Of a stretch of DNA of 64,000 bases, positions 1 through 6,946 are shown piece after piece (the first letter of the stretch is position 1; each line of letters begins with the position of its first letter). The translations under genes and the position numbers were made by a program. The notes under the pieces are model-generated. The model did not search any database. It saw only the letters and a program-made list of their open reading frames with translations, and was not told where the DNA came from. Origin of the DNA: Paenimyroides ummariense (GTDB lineage: Bacteria > Bacteroidota > Bacteroidia > Flavobacteriales > Flavobacteriaceae); contig NZ_FOVI01000009.1 of the NCBI RefSeq assembly GCF_900115115.1, forward strand, positions 1 to 64,000. Direction: 5' to 3'.

Positions 1-74
1 GGATAAGTCTAAAAGCTTTGCAGAGCGAATGGTGTACTTTGCCAGTTTTGGTTGTTAATAAATTTATGAATTTT

Positions 75-320
75 TCAAAGAACAAATCTAAAGGCAGGAT
101 CAGGGTTCAGCGATATGTGGCGCACAGGCTTTTCTGTTTTGATATTTGCGGACAGATACGGCTCAAAACACTGGTGCAGGTAAGCGGTCGAATAGGTATT
201 ATCCAACGTTTCGGGCATTCTGTTCAACAACAGGACCTGTCCGTTTTCGCTGTCAATCTTCTTTTGGTTATAGGAAATAGCACTGTACAAATTCTCACCC
301 TTTCCAATCTTTGCTATCAT
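75..320 (-). pseudogene. Truncated MobB-type relaxase of a Bacteroidetes conjugative transposon
   Basis: The first 75 or so residues match the start of Bacteroidetes mobilisation relaxases: MIAKIGKGENLYSAISYNQKK near the N-terminus, then RHISLNPDP. At that point the similarity ends and six unrelated residues precede a stop. Family relaxases run to several hundred residues and carry a later His-rich metal site that is absent here, so the protein cannot nick DNA. The start ATG at 320 lies just after the mobA stop (322-324), the usual tight coupling. A longer start at 353 would overlap mobA and is less likely. The bases between the break and position 1 do not continue the gene in any frame I could follow. 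I infer a deletion or insertion that removed the catalytic part. Confidence 0.8.
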
Positions 321-321
321 C

Positions 322-759
322 TTATCTGTGTTTTTGCAGGTGTTCTTTTTCAAATTCCTGTGTTAGTTCAATCACTTTCCGGCATAAGTCCGCCATTTCT
401 GCCGTCTGCTTTTCCAGTTTAAAGAGGTAAGCCGATGCCTTTTTCTCCGAGAAATTACGGTAAAGTATCTTCACGATTTGGTTGTAATTCACGCCAACCG
501 CTCTGAACTGGCTGTAAAAATTGGTGAGCCTCGTATGAAAATCGACTGCATCCATATCAATTTTTACGGTCTTTACCGTCTTCTGAAAGATACAGGCTGT
601 AATGAAATGTGCCTTTACGTTCATTCCTGATTGGTCAAACAGGGCAAGGAACTTGGTGTTTTCCTCTGCATTCAGGTTAATGGAATACCGATGTACGGCA
701 GGGTCGTTCTTCGGTTTTCTACCTGTTTTCCTAATCTGCTTACTGTTCTTTTCTTCCAT
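322..759 (-). CDS. MobA-like mobilisation accessory protein
   Basis: This 145-residue basic protein resembles the MobA/MobC-type relaxosome accessory proteins encoded just upstream of the relaxase in CTnDOT-like elements. The N-terminal KTGRKPKNDP segment is followed by a small helical DNA-binding region (RYSINLNAEENTKFLALFDQSG would be its start) and a C-terminal helical part with FRAVGVNYNQIVK. Known family members bind oriT and bring the relaxase to it. The gene looks intact, unlike its relaxase partner. It lies next to the oriT-like palindrome at 814-896, which is where such proteins act. Annotated strictly by family resemblance; no individual contact residue can be named. Confidence 0.78.
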   Translation of the reverse strand: MEEKNSKQIRKTGRKPKNDPAVHRYSINLNAEENTKFLALFDQSGMNVKAHFITACIFQKTVKTVKIDMDAVDFHTRLTNFYSQFRAVGVNYNQIVKILYRNFSEKKASAYLFKLEKQTAEMADLCRKVIELTQEFEKEHLQKHR

Positions 760-1268
760 AATAAATCCATTTTAATGTTAAACCAAAACTGCGACTTCGG
801 AGCGGTTTTCAGCCCCCTGCAAGGGCAAGTGCTTTTGAGGTACTGAAATTCATTTCGAGTACCTCAAAAGATAACTTGCTCTGAACAGGGGTTCAGAAAA
901 ATCCGTTTTGCAAAACGGATTGGAGTTAGCCGAAAAAACCGACCGCTTCCGTTTACAAATTTCGGGAAGACTATTTGAATAACAGCGATTTACAAACACG
1001 ACAATGAACGCCAAATAGTGCCACTGACTGCCACCTTTAAGCGGATTGGGATTGCTTTTATTTCCTTTGTGTGGTTAGTTGGCTGATTGGCTACGGAGTT
1101 AGTCAATGGGTTAAATAGATTGCTTGCAATCCGTTGGCTTTTTAGCCAACGAAACAGCTAATTGGAAATATACAGGTGCATAAATGCTTAAATAGATACA
1201 ATAGTATATACGACTGACTGTTCAGCTAACCAAACAGCTAATTTGAAACAACATCAAAATTGAATGAT
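760..1268. other. Gene-free divergent region between mobA and the DUF3408 gene
   Basis: No convincing ORF lies in this roughly 500-base stretch. It holds the oriT-like nested palindrome (814-896), a hairpin with 8-bp arms at 1132-1151 (CGTTGGCT, four-base loop, AGCCAACG), and a 32-base segment at 1006-1037 resembling one at 5074-5106. In related conjugative transposons a ParA-family gene usually sits here between the mob genes and DUF3408; it is missing, so part of the transfer module appears to have been lost. Promoters for both flanking genes probably lie here, but I see no clear TAnnTTTG box. Confidence 0.6.
814..896. other. Candidate oriT: nested inverted repeats upstream of mobA
   Basis: Arms nest around one centre: CCCCTG (814-819) with CAGGGG (886-891), GCAAG (825-829) with CTTGC (875-879), and a perfect 13-bp pair CTTTTGAGGTACT (832-844) with AGTACCTCAAAAG (858-870). 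A second palindrome, CTGAAC-AGGG-GTTCAG, occupies 881-896. The position, 55 bases upstream of mobA, is where Bacteroidetes mobilisable elements keep their origin of transfer. I see no experimentally known nic consensus that I could name, so this is a structural and positional call. Confidence 0.5.
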
Positions 1269-1727
1269 ATGATACACGAAGAAGACAAAAAACAGCAACC
1301 CGAAGCACAGGATTTTTCTTTGGAAAATTTTCTCGGCGGAGAAAAGAAACCACCTGTACAGGAACAACCGACAGAAACGCAACAGGACAGGTCTGCTAAA
1401 CCCGAAACAGGCGAAGAACCTGCGGAAGCGGAACAGACAAGACCGTCCGTAAGCAATCCCAAACGAACGACCTCAAAGCCAAAGAAGCTGACCAAAGAGG
1501 ATTACTGCAAACAGTTCTTTAAAGTCCCGAACACAGCGGCAAGCAAAGGCAAATCGGTCTATGTACGGCAGGAACACCACGAAACGTTCAACAGGCTTAC
1601 CAACATTATGGGCATTGACAAGCTGACGATTTATGCGTATCTGGATAACATTATCGAATACCATTTTCAGGAGTTCGGGGAGTTGATTAAGGAAATCTAT
1701 AACGAGAAGCACAAGCCGTTATTTTGA
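1269..1727 (+). CDS. DUF3408 conjugative-transposon protein
   Basis: This 152-residue protein has a Gln/Glu/Pro-rich disordered first half and a conserved C-terminal half with KEDYCKQFFKVP, KGKSVYVRQEHHETF and YAYLDNIIEYHF. That layout is typical of the DUF3408 proteins found at the start of CTnDOT-like transfer regions, which may be ribbon-helix-helix-like DNA-binding proteins. I chose the ATG at 1269; a TTG three codons earlier is possible but unneeded. Its normal neighbours (ParA upstream, tra genes downstream) are both missing, and the next gene is unrelated cargo in the opposite direction. It is therefore an intact remnant of a lost module and probably has no transfer role by itself. Confidence 0.75.
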   Translation: MIHEEDKKQQPEAQDFSLENFLGGEKKPPVQEQPTETQQDRSAKPETGEEPAEAEQTRPSVSNPKRTTSKPKKLTKEDYCKQFFKVPNTAASKGKSVYVRQEHHETFNRLTNIMGIDKLTIYAYLDNIIEYHFQEFGELIKEIYNEKHKPLF

Positions 1728-2055
1728 TAGTGGTGCGATGTCAGGTGGTGGTTCGTTCCTCCCTCTTAAAATTATTTTCCAAAACAAAAAAACAGAAAAA
1801 AAAGAAAGGCGTTCAATCAAGGCGGACAGGCTGAAAAACCAAAAGGAAACGGAATAAGTCCCGAAGGGTGGCAGGGCAACACAAACAACTCGGCGAAGCC
1901 TCCTTTTTGCCCTGCCATTATGCCGTAATCTTTTGGTTGGGTGGTGCGATGGGTGTCCGCCTTACCTTTGCTACCTTTTTGTTCTTTTTTGGTACAAGAA
2001 TACAAAATAAAAGCCCCGTTTTTTTTCGGGGCTTGATTTGTTGTTTTGTTAAATG
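1728..2055. repeat. Gene-free stretch with a long multi-arm inverted repeat
   Basis: No real gene is seen. Arms pair around a centre near 1893: AAGGCGGACA (1819-1828) with TGTCCGCCTT (1954-1963), AACCAAAAG (1837-1845) with CTTTTGGTT (1930-1938), and GGCAGGGCAA (1870-1879) with TTGCCCTGCC (1907-1916). A separate terminator follows at 2011-2034. The nested arms make a single cruciform or folded transcript of about 145 bases. It sits exactly between the transfer remnant and the cargo genes. Short overlapping ORFs on both strands follow from the symmetry and show no protein-family features. Confidence 0.6.
2011..2034 (-). terminator. Terminator of the YCII gene
   Basis: The arms AAGCCCCG (2011-2018) and CGGGGCTT (2027-2034) enclose an eight-T loop. 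Read from the minus strand the hairpin is followed by TTTTATTTTG, a U-rich tail. It lies 21 bases past the YCII stop. Confidence 0.75.
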
Positions 2056-2400
2056 CTAATCTCTTTTCAAAACTTCTCTCACTTCGATGTTTCCACCTAC
2101 TTGGTCAAAAATAGGATTACCTTTTGCAATTTCTATTGCTTCATCAATGGTTTCGGATTTTACCACAACATAACCGCTAACAAATTCATTGTTTTCGGTG
2201 CAAACTCCGTCAGTTACTTCCTTGTTGGACTTTACGTTTTTTGCACTTCCTGCAAATGGCAAAAGCGTGTTGCCTTTGTCCACTAATTTGTTTTGTGAAG
2301 CAATTCCTGCTAACCAATTCATACGTTCCTGCATTTGTTCAGGTGTTGGTCTGAAATCGGAAATGTCTTTTAATCTAAAAATCAATACAAATTCTTTCAT
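2056..2400 (-). CDS. YCII/DGPF-domain protein
   Basis: This 114-residue protein begins MKEFVLIFR and has the compact alpha/beta layout of YCII-related (DGPF) proteins. It includes a central LVDKGNTLLPFAG segment and the C-terminal GYVVVKSETIDEAIEIAKGNP, where family members carry the helix after the last strands. The biochemical role of the family is unknown; fold similarity suggests a small-molecule or metal site. The gene lies 72 bases downstream of an ECF sigma factor on the same strand. Its upstream region carries the same TGTCAC-N16-TGTC motif as the sigma gene, so it is probably the sigma factor's direct target. It has its own terminator. Confidence 0.82.
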   Translation of the reverse strand: MKEFVLIFRLKDISDFRPTPEQMQERMNWLAGIASQNKLVDKGNTLLPFAGSAKNVKSNKEVTDGVCTENNEFVSGYVVVKSETIDEAIEIAKGNPIFDQVGGNIEVREVLKRD

Positions 2401-2429
2401 TGTCTATAAAATTTAATTATTTCTTGTAA

Positions 2430-2456
2430 GACAATTTCAAATTGCGGAACGTGACA
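2430..2456 (-). promoter_or_regulatory. ECF41-type promoter of the YCII gene
   Basis: On the minus strand TGTCACG (2456-2450) and TGTC (2433-2430) are separated by exactly 16 bases. The published ECF41 consensus is TGTCACA-N16-CGTC. The element lies about 30 bases before the start codon, a normal distance. The identical arrangement precedes the sigma factor gene, and the two sites also share TTTGAAATTGTCT. Confidence 0.72.
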
Positions 2457-2472
2457 GAAAGTAGAGAAATCT

Positions 2473-3309
2473 TTAAATTTTCATCAATTTCTCGGGGTCA
2501 ACGACAGAAAAAATACTTGTGATTTTTCCGTCTGGGTTTAGTTCAAATATCTGACAGTTTATCAAGGTTGTACCTCTGTAAAACAGTAATGCAGATTGAT
2601 GATTTATTTCTTCAATTTTGATTTCAAGGTCTTTTTGATGATTTTCATAAACGTAGGTCATCAGTTTAATGGTGTTGTCAATTCCCGAAGTCAGTTCAGC
2701 AATGACCTGTAATTTATTTCCTGCATCTGCCAAAACCTGCACTTCGTCAGACAATATTTGTTCCAACGTTTTTACATCGCCTTTACGGATTGCGGACACA
2801 TATTTTTCTAAATATTTTCGGTCTTTTGCAGACGAAGTTGCGATTTCGGGTTTCCGCAATTTCAGTTTCTTTTTGGCTCTTGTGAGGATTTGTCGGGAAT
2901 TTTCTACCGAAATTTCTAATATTTCAGCGATATCATCGTGTTCGTAATCAAATGCTTCTTTTAACAACAAAACTGCTCTTTCTTTGGTGTTCAATGTGTC
3001 GAGCAAAACAAGCATTGAATAATTGAGTATCTCGTCTAATTCAATTTTGCTTTCACCTTGATTGGTAACGATTGGTTCGGGCAATGTGATTTTTTGTTGC
3101 CTTTCTCTGTCGTTTTTCTTTTTTAGATTTATGGCTTGGTTGATGACCGATTTTATCAGATACGCATTTGGATTGGAAATTGAGCAACCCTCTTTTTCAT
3201 TGAATTTTATCAAGACCTCCTGAATTACGTCTTGACAATCGCCAATATTTCCCAAAATGTTGTAAGCATAAGGAAATAGTTTTTTGTTCAATGTGTTTAA
3301 ATCGTCCAT
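2473..3309 (-). CDS. ECF41-type RNA polymerase sigma factor with fused SnoaL-like domain
   Basis: The 278 residues comprise sigma region 2 (about 1-75, with DCQDVIQEVLIKF), region 4 (about 105-155, LNTKERAVLLLKEAFDYEHDDIA, a helix-turn-helix) and a C-terminal SnoaL-like domain (about 165-278). Three features mark the ECF41 group. These are the LPEP linker motif, an ADAGNKL segment where the group has its Gly-rich motif, and a VDPEKL end resembling NPDKL. In characterised ECF41 proteins the C-terminal domain takes the place of an anti-sigma factor and sets activity. Its own upstream region carries TGTCACA-N16-TGTC, implying positive autoregulation. Codon use and G+C resemble the neighbouring cargo rather than the transfer genes. 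Confidence 0.85.
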   Translation of the reverse strand: MDDLNTLNKKLFPYAYNILGNIGDCQDVIQEVLIKFNEKEGCSISNPNAYLIKSVINQAINLKKKNDRERQQKITLPEPIVTNQGESKIELDEILNYSMLVLLDTLNTKERAVLLLKEAFDYEHDDIAEILEISVENSRQILTRAKKKLKLRKPEIATSSAKDRKYLEKYVSAIRKGDVKTLEQILSDEVQVLADAGNKLQVIAELTSGIDNTIKLMTYVYENHQKDLEIKIEEINHQSALLFYRGTTLINCQIFELNPDGKITSIFSVVDPEKLMKI

Positions 3310-3327
3310 TTTTTGATTTTAGAGTTA

Positions 3328-3354
3328 GACAATTTCAAAGGTAATAATGTGACA
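3328..3354 (-). promoter_or_regulatory. Autoregulatory ECF41-type promoter of the sigma factor gene
   Basis: On the minus strand TGTCACA (3354-3348) and TGTC (3331-3328) are 16 bases apart, one base away from the published ECF41 target. The start codon is 18 bases downstream. A TAccTTTG box (3343-3336) overlaps the spacer and could supply basal housekeeping transcription. Confidence 0.72.
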
Positions 3355-3407
3355 GGTTTTGAGAGAATCTTTCAACTGTATTGTTTTTGCGTTTCGCTTT
3401 GCCTGAG

Positions 3408-3446
3408 GGAAAGAAAAAAGCCTTTCAACAAGTCGCTGAAAGGAAA
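3408..3446 (-). terminator. Terminator after the DHFR-family gene
   Basis: The arms CCTTTCA (3421-3427) and TGAAAGG (3437-3443) enclose a 9-base loop. Read on the minus strand the hairpin is followed by CTTTTTTCTTT. It separates the AraC/DHFR-family unit from the sigma factor unit. Confidence 0.65.
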
Positions 3447-3471
3447 GAAAACATTCAATTTAGTTGAGGTT

Positions 3472-4005
3472 TTATTTTTGTCGCTTGTAATGCAGTTGTG
3501 TCAATCCAGTCTCAAACGTTTTGACTTTGATAAATTCAAGTGTTTGCTCTGGTCTGCCGTCTTTGAAAAGTCTTGTTCCGTTACCTAATAAAATGGGTAC
3601 TATCGAAATGATAAACTCGTCTATTAAGTCGTGTTTCAATAGTTCATTTATTACTTCCGCTCCTCCGTCACAATAAATATTTTTACCTTTTTCAGATTTC
3701 AGTCGTTTGACCAGTTCAGTCAAATTCCCTGTATAAAAAGTCGTTCTACCTACTTGCGGTCTTTCCGTTCTTGTGATGACATAGACATCCCGTTGTCCAT
3801 TGTCGTAATGAGATAAACCAACATTTTTAAGCACATAATCATAGGTTCTTCTCCCAATAATCAATGTGTCAATTGTGTCTGTAAATTCTCCATAACCATA
3901 ATCTTCTCCTGCTTTTTCAACGAGTTTCAAGAAAGTAAGGTCATCATTAGGTTTTGCAATGTAACCGTCTAAACTTGTTGCAATGAAAAGTGATATTTTC
4001 CGCAT
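3472..4005 (-). CDS. Dihydrofolate-reductase-family (RibD C-terminal) protein
   Basis: This 177-residue protein matches the RibD-C/DHFR-like family in length and motifs. It has an N-terminal ISLFIATSLDGYIAKP strand-loop, LIIGRRTYDYV, and near the C-terminus IYCDGGAEVINELL followed by LIDEFIISIVPILLGNGTRLF. The fold binds NAD(P)H; the substrate is unknown, and these stand-alone proteins should not be equated with FolA. It lies 72 bases downstream of the AraC-family gene on the same strand. A TAacTTTG box (4036-4029) lies in that gap, so it may have its own promoter. Such genes are common passengers on Bacteroidetes mobile elements. Confidence 0.85.
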   Translation of the reverse strand: MRKISLFIATSLDGYIAKPNDDLTFLKLVEKAGEDYGYGEFTDTIDTLIIGRRTYDYVLKNVGLSHYDNGQRDVYVITRTERPQVGRTTFYTGNLTELVKRLKSEKGKNIYCDGGAEVINELLKHDLIDEFIISIVPILLGNGTRLFKDGRPEQTLEFIKVKTFETGLTQLHYKRQK

Positions 4006-4077
4006 TTTTATAAATATTAATGTTTCTGCAAAGTTAGCTTTGTACGGCAGGTTGTACTTTGGAAAAATGCGACAATT

Positions 4078-4812
4078 TTAAAGTTGTGATGGCGAAAGTC
4101 CCGTATTTCGTTTTATTTCATTGGTAAGATGCGAATGGTCATAGTAGCCACATTCAAAAGCAACATCTAAAAAACTTCGATTTTCATCTGATTTTTTGAT
4201 AATGGACAAAGCATTTTGAAAGCGAATAATATTTGAATATTCTTTTGGGGATAGTCCAATGAACCTTTTGAAATTTCGCTCTAACTGTCTTACGGTCGTG
4301 AAATTTCGTTTTGACAGCTGGTGAATGTTGATCTGTCCATTTGTAGAATGAATATCATTAATAACCGATTGCAATGGAATATGTTTTGCTTTTATTCTGT
4401 CGGAAAAAAATTGGTTAAGATAATCAAATGGGTTGTTAAAGATTTTATCGACATTGAATGAATTAGATTTTTCAAACTCGATTGTATCGTTTGTCAATTC
4501 ATTTTGTGAGGCATAGCTATAGAAATTTGCAAAAGTTGCAGGTTTTAGACATACTCCCAATAAATGAGTATCACTGTCGATAAAGCTGTCTTTAAATGAA
4601 GTCATCGCACCCACCACATACGTTTTTCCAAACTCCATAGAAAGCGAACCGTTATCTGTTAAACAAGTACTTCCCAAATTCATTATTACACCTGCACAAC
4701 CGTCTGGGAAAACCCGTTCCCATTGTTTTTCAAGTTCGTTTCCTTTCAGCTCCCAATAAAAATGTATAAAGGGCTTTAAGTCTTTGTAAGGTTTTATTAT
4801 TTTGTATTCCAT
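4078..4812 (-). CDS. AraC-family transcriptional regulator
   Basis: The protein has 244 residues from the ATG at 4812. Upstream in-frame ATGs would add residues encoded by a non-coding repeat and are rejected. The N-terminal sensing part (about 1-140) starts IIKPYKDLKPFIHFYWEL, like the DUF6597-type domain of many Bacteroidetes AraC regulators. The C-terminal part (about 150-244) has two helix-turn-helix units, with QLSKRNFTTVRQLERNFKR and the AraC signature DVAFECGYYDHSHLT leading to NTGLSPSQL. It probably controls itself and the DHFR-family gene just downstream; the effector is unknown. Confidence 0.88.
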   Translation of the reverse strand: MEYKIIKPYKDLKPFIHFYWELKGNELEKQWERVFPDGCAGVIMNLGSTCLTDNGSLSMEFGKTYVVGAMTSFKDSFIDSDTHLLGVCLKPATFANFYSYASQNELTNDTIEFEKSNSFNVDKIFNNPFDYLNQFFSDRIKAKHIPLQSVINDIHSTNGQINIHQLSKRNFTTVRQLERNFKRFIGLSPKEYSNIIRFQNALSIIKKSDENRSFLDVAFECGYYDHSHLTNEIKRNTGLSPSQL

Positions 4813-5159
4813 TTTGTGCTTGGGTGTCGTTCTACAATCCATAACCGCCAACTTGTTTATAGACACAACAAAATTACACAAATATTTCAAGCATTGTTTT
4901 TTCGTTTTCGTGAGGGATAGAAGCGGAAAGCCCACAGCGAAGTGCAACGGAGCGATGACTTGTAGCGGATGGTCCGACCCACTTGCATTTTTTGTGTTGG
5001 GGTTTGAGCATTAGCAAAAATGCAAAGGGACTCGCCAAAAAAACAATAATCCCAAATCAAGTATTTAGCATCTGAACGCCAAATGCGACCTCTGACTGCA
5101 ACATTGAAAGTCCGACTTGCTTACCTGACTAATTTAGTCAGGACAAAACGAGTTAGGCA
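4813..5159. repeat. Gene-free stretch with an inverted-repeat boundary sequence
   Basis: No gene is supported here. Two features stand out. TTGCATTTTT (4983-4992) and AAAAATGCAA (5016-5025) form a 10-bp inverted repeat around a G-rich loop. A perfect palindrome, CCTGACTA-ATT-TAGTCAGG, lies at 5124-5142, 17 bases before the small ORF. The segment 5074-5106 resembles 1006-1037. G+C is clearly higher from about 4915 to 4985 than in the AraC gene. From memory, such blocks recur between cargo genes of Bacteroidetes elements, but I could not verify that here. Confidence 0.5.
5124..5142. promoter_or_regulatory. Palindrome upstream of the recombinase unit
   Basis: Eight-base arms CCTGACTA and TAGTCAGG surround a three-base centre. 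There is no U-run, so an operator for a dimeric repressor fits better than a terminator. It lies directly before the small ORF that leads the recombinase. Confidence 0.45.
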
Positions 5160-5321
5160 ATGCAGGAGAGAAAAGAAATAGATAAAATACCTATCGAAGA
5201 AGCAATGGAGCTTCTCCGTGAAGTCGGTATTGATGTGGAACAGGAAAAAGCCGAACTGATTATGGAGTTTCTGTACAACCTCACAATGATAATTATCCGT
5301 GAATGCTTTGATACCGAATGA
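5160..5321 (+). CDS. Small conserved-looking protein ahead of the recombinase (53 aa)
   Basis: The ORF runs ATG (5160) to TGA (5319-5321) and encodes 53 residues starting MQERKEIDKIPIEEAME and ending IIRECFDTE. It is acidic and helical, with no cysteine pair or membrane segment. The motif IPIEEAMELLREVGIDV looks like a small helical adaptor rather than random translation. It ends 59 bases before the recombinase start on the same strand, suggesting a shared transcript. Its function is unknown; an excisionase-like or directionality role is possible from position only. Confidence 0.55.
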   Translation: MQERKEIDKIPIEEAMELLREVGIDVEQEKAELIMEFLYNLTMIIIRECFDTE

Positions 5322-5335
5322 TTTATTTCGTACTT

Positions 5336-5381
5336 TAGCTAATCCCACAAAACATTAATACCCACTCAAAAAGATTAGCTA
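5336..5381 (+). promoter_or_regulatory. Inverted repeat embracing the recombinase start codon
   Basis: TAGCTAATC (5336-5344) pairs perfectly with GATTAGCTA (5373-5381), and the last base is the A of the recombinase ATG. In mRNA the 9-bp stem would hide the region immediately before the start codon. It may restrict recombinase translation or serve as a DNA operator. Confidence 0.45.
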
Positions 5382-6946
5382 TGAAAAGAGCCGATTTATA
5401 TATACGTGTTTCCACAGATGAACAGGCAGATAAGGGATATTCACAGCGTGACCAAGAGGAACGTCTGAAAAGGTACTGTGCGACCAATAAGATTGCTGTC
5501 GGGCAGGTTATCTACGAAGACCATTCCGCCAAAACCTTTAACCGACCCCAATGGACGAGATTGCTGAACAGCCTTAAAAAGAAAAGTTCAAAGACTGACC
5601 TTGTTCTGTTTACTAAATGGGATAGGTTCAGCCGTAATGCAGGTGATGCCTATCAGATGATTAGTACACTCAACAAACTTGGCATAGAACCACAGGCGGT
5701 AGAACAGCCTTTAGATCTTTCTATTCCCGAAAACAAAATGATGCTGGCAATATATCTATCTGCTCCCGAAGTGGAAAATGACCGCAGAGCATTAAATACA
5801 TTTTATGGTATGCGTAGGGCAAGGAAAGAAGGGCGTTTAATGGGTAGAGCACCTTTTGGATATATCAACAGAAGCAAAGAGGACGGACGAAAATACATTG
5901 CCCCAAAAGAACCTGAAGCAACAGCTATGCGTTGGGCGTTCAACGAAATAGCAAAAGGCGTGTTTGCCTGTGACCAAGTACGGCAAAAAATGAACAAATT
6001 ACACAAGACAACTATAAGTCGAAGTGCTTTTCACGTAGCTGTACGTAATCCTCTGTACTATGGTAAGATATTCATTGCCAAATTCAAGGACGAAGAAGCA
6101 CATCTGGTACAAGGTCAGCACGAACCGCTTATATCCAAAGAACTTTTTGACAGGGTGCAACTGATATTGGACGGAAACAAAAGAACTGAACGTCCCAATA
6201 CCAAAATACTTTCAGATGAGAACCTGCCCCTACGTGGTTTCTTAGTATGCCCCGAATGTGGTCGCAACCTCACAGGAAGTGCATCCAAAGGAAGAACAAA
6301 TCGATATTACTATTATCATTGCGTTTCCTCTTGTGGCTTCCGTCAAAAAGCCGAATTAGCCAACGATATTTTTGAAAAGAGTATGCGTCAGTTTGCATTA
6401 AACGGTTCTGCTCAAATAGTGAAAAAACTGTTGCTGGACAACTACAAGAAATTCGTAAACAACCCATTTGACGAAAAGAAACAGATTGCACAGGAAATAG
6501 ATAAACTAAATGCAAGGTTGTCAGTAGCACGCAACAAACTGCTATCTGAAATTATTGATGATGAGGAATACCTCGAAATCAAAGATGAATGTAAAAAAAG
6601 AATTGAGAGTTTGGAAGAACAGTTAAGCAAGGACGGTTCTGATACCAAGAAAATCAATATAGATAAGTCTTTGGACAGGGCTTTAAAGTATATAGAAAAC
6701 ATCCCAAAAATGTACAGCGAGGGCGAAATCAGCACAAGAAGAGGTATAATTGGTTCGATATTCCCCGAAAAATTGGAGTTTGACGGAAAAACGTATCGAA
6801 CCGCCCGAATGAACGTAATCGCAAACTATATCTTTCAGATAAACAACGGATTACCTCAAAATAAGAACAGGACAAACGAAAATAAATTTCATTTGTCCTG
6901 TTTAGTAGCGAAGACGGGAGTTGAACCCGTGACCTCAGGGTTATGA
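5381..6946 (+). CDS. Large serine recombinase/integrase of the mobile element
   Basis: The 521-residue protein has the resolvase domain at about 1-150, with YIRVSTDEQ containing the likely nucleophile Ser11. The recombinase domain follows at about 155-260 (GRAPFGYINRSKEDG), then a zinc ribbon near 285-320 (CPECGRNLTGSASKG then HCVSSCGF), a coiled coil near 365-425, and FPEKLEFDGKTYRT near the C-terminus. It catalyses strand exchange through a 5'-phosphoserine link to integrate or excise the element. The last 13 residues (VAKTGVEPVTSGL) and the stop are read antisense from the tRNA-Met gene at 6906-6979. The native C-terminus is therefore completed by whichever target is occupied, and the att core probably lies there. 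A hairpin covers the start codon. Confidence 0.92.
   Translation: MKRADLYIRVSTDEQADKGYSQRDQEERLKRYCATNKIAVGQVIYEDHSAKTFNRPQWTRLLNSLKKKSSKTDLVLFTKWDRFSRNAGDAYQMISTLNKLGIEPQAVEQPLDLSIPENKMMLAIYLSAPEVENDRRALNTFYGMRRARKEGRLMGRAPFGYINRSKEDGRKYIAPKEPEATAMRWAFNEIAKGVFACDQVRQKMNKLHKTTISRSAFHVAVRNPLYYGKIFIAKFKDEEAHLVQGQHEPLISKELFDRVQLILDGNKRTERPNTKILSDENLPLRGFLVCPECGRNLTGSASKGRTNRYYYYHCVSSCGFRQKAELANDIFEKSMRQFALNGSAQIVKKLLLDNYKKFVNNPFDEKKQIAQEIDKLNARLSVARNKLLSEIIDDEEYLEIKDECKKRIESLEEQLSKDGSDTKKINIDKSLDRALKYIENIPKMYSEGEISTRRGIIGSIFPEKLEFDGKTYRTARMNVIANYIFQINNGLPQNKNRTNENKFHLSCLVAKTGVEPVTSGL

Noticed and set aside
1868..2059. Short ORFs on both strands within the inverted-repeat stretch
   Set aside because: They result from symmetric arms; no domain or start signal supports them.
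4813..4947. Longer start of the AraC regulator
   Set aside because: The extra 45 residues read through boundary repeat DNA and do not match the family; the ATG at 4812 is retained.
5803..6735. Minus-strand ORFs inside the recombinase
   Set aside because: They are shadows of a well-conserved plus-strand gene.
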